Positions 41,505-42,057 of a stretch of 42,057 nucleotides of DNA are shown here, one piece after another (the first letter of the stretch is position 1; the number at the start of each line of letters is the position of its first letter). Source of the DNA: Microvirga sp. (GTDB lineage Bacteria; Pseudomonadota; Alphaproteobacteria; Rhizobiales; Beijerinckiaceae); the NCBI GenBank assembly GCA_022241475.1, contig JAKOMT010000009.1:50552-92608 (forward strand). Reading direction: 5' to 3'. The position numbers and the translations under genes are program-made. Under the pieces are notes generated by a model, which searched no databases, was not told where the DNA came from, and was given only the letters and a program-made list of their open reading frames with translations.

Positions 41505-42057
41505 TCAGACGCCGGTCAGCACGTGTCCGAAATTCTCGAGGCGGGCGAATTCCTCCCGCGCCGTGCGGCCGAATTTTTCGGGCGCGGCGATCAGGACGTT
41601 CGTCGCGGCCGCGGACATGGCGGCCCTCTTCACGGCGATTTTGCCCGGATCGAAATCCATGACCCGCCCCTCCGGCTCCACGCCCGAACACGACACGAAA
41701 GCGTAGTCCAGCCGAAGCCGCGACAGAGCGGCGGCCGTCTCCGGACCGGTGATCGAGCCGTCCGCGCCGCCGACGAAACCCGGCAGCATTCGGATCGTAT
41801 GCCGGTCCGGCGCCAGGGCGCCGGCGACGTGAAGGCTGTTCGTCACCACGACGAGACCGGGGACGGCGTCGAGCGCTGAGGCGACGGCTTCCGCGGTCGT
41901 GCCCACGTCGATGAAGACGTGCGATCCCGGCGGCGTGAGCGCCGCGGCGGCGGCGGCGATCCGCTGCTTCTCCTCGACGGCGAGCGCGCGCTTGTCGGCG
42001 TGGGCGAGCCGCGCCGGAACGTGGCCCGCGCGAAGCCCGGCGCCGCCGTGGAAGCGC
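41505..42057 (-). CDS. DeoR-family transcriptional regulator, N-terminus outside the window
   Basis: The minus strand is open from the right edge to a stop at 41505, giving 183 visible residues. The start of the visible part, RFHGGAGL, corresponds to the conserved R-x-HGGA linker between the DeoR helix-turn-helix and its sugar-phosphate-sensing domain. The effector domain has SHVFIDVGTTAEAVASALDA, LVVVTNSLHVAGAL, the MLPGFVGGADGSITGP loop and DFDPGKIAVKRAAM. The helix-turn-helix lies beyond the edge. DeoR regulators usually repress sugar, polyol or nucleoside catabolic operons and bind a phosphorylated effector; the target is not visible here. Confidence 0.85.
   Translation of the reverse strand, partial: RFHGGAGLRAGHVPARLAHADKRALAVEEKQRIAAAAAALTPPGSHVFIDVGTTAEAVASALDAVPGLVVVTNSLHVAGALAPDRHTIRMLPGFVGGADGSITGPETAAALSRLRLDYAFVSCSGVEPEGRVMDFDPGKIAVKRAAMSAAATNVLIAAPEKFGRTAREEFARLENFGHVLTGV

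Overview
The window is high-GC (roughly two-thirds G+C by eye) bacterial DNA with dense, often ATGA/GTGA-overlapping operons, Tat-type signal peptides and many ABC or TTT importers. This points to an alphaproteobacterium, probably of the Hyphomicrobiales (Rhizobiales). The taxonomic call is inference from gene style only. No rRNA, tRNA, CRISPR array, integrase or insertion sequence was recognised. It reads as a chromosomal catabolic and accessory region holding several self-contained import-plus-enzyme modules, each next to its own regulator.

Layout. (1) 1-1757, minus: a truncated universal stress protein, two small membrane proteins and a DUF2076 protein. (2) 1947-11967: a FadR-type GntR repressor divergent from a plus-strand operon encoding a fumarylacetoacetate-hydrolase-family enzyme, an amidohydrolase, a complete Opp/Dpp-type ABC importer and an alpha/beta hydrolase. 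This looks like uptake and stepwise hydrolysis of an unknown compound, possibly an amide or N-heterocycle. (3) 12138-14511: a neutral zinc metallopeptidase (minus) and a Tat-exported serine hydrolase (plus), separated by about 540 bp without a convincing gene. (4) 14680-20429, plus: a PhnD-like periplasmic binding protein, a histidine kinase and a sigma-54-dependent response regulator form an overlapping unit. A sulfite-oxidase-family Mo enzyme and a small c-type cytochrome follow. A near-consensus sigma-54 -24/-12 promoter and two 16-bp direct repeats 33 bp apart lie just upstream of the Mo enzyme, giving a testable regulatory circuit. (5) 20430-22620: a more AT-rich patch with a membrane EAL-domain phosphodiesterase. 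(6) 22645-31703, minus: livK-H-M-G-F-type importer genes, then a three-subunit xanthine-dehydrogenase-family hydroxylase and a RidA-like protein. A LysR gene is divergent at 31914. (7) 32823-40983, minus: a LysR regulator, a tctCBA tripartite tricarboxylate transporter, a crotonase-family protein, a CaiB/BaiF CoA-transferase, an FMN-dependent alpha-hydroxy-acid oxidase broken by a 1-nt frameshift, and a hotdog thioesterase. (8) 41505-42057, minus: the C-terminal part of a DeoR-family regulator, cut by the window edge.

The strongest candidate for an under-described system is region 4: a periplasmic-binding-protein/kinase/enhancer-binding-protein circuit that probably controls a periplasmic sulfite-dehydrogenase-like enzyme. 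Also notable are an amidohydrolase whose HxH metal motif reads H-G-Y, a crotonase lacking a usual catalytic Glu, and a possible 30-residue single-span membrane peptide between the response regulator and the sigma-54 promoter.
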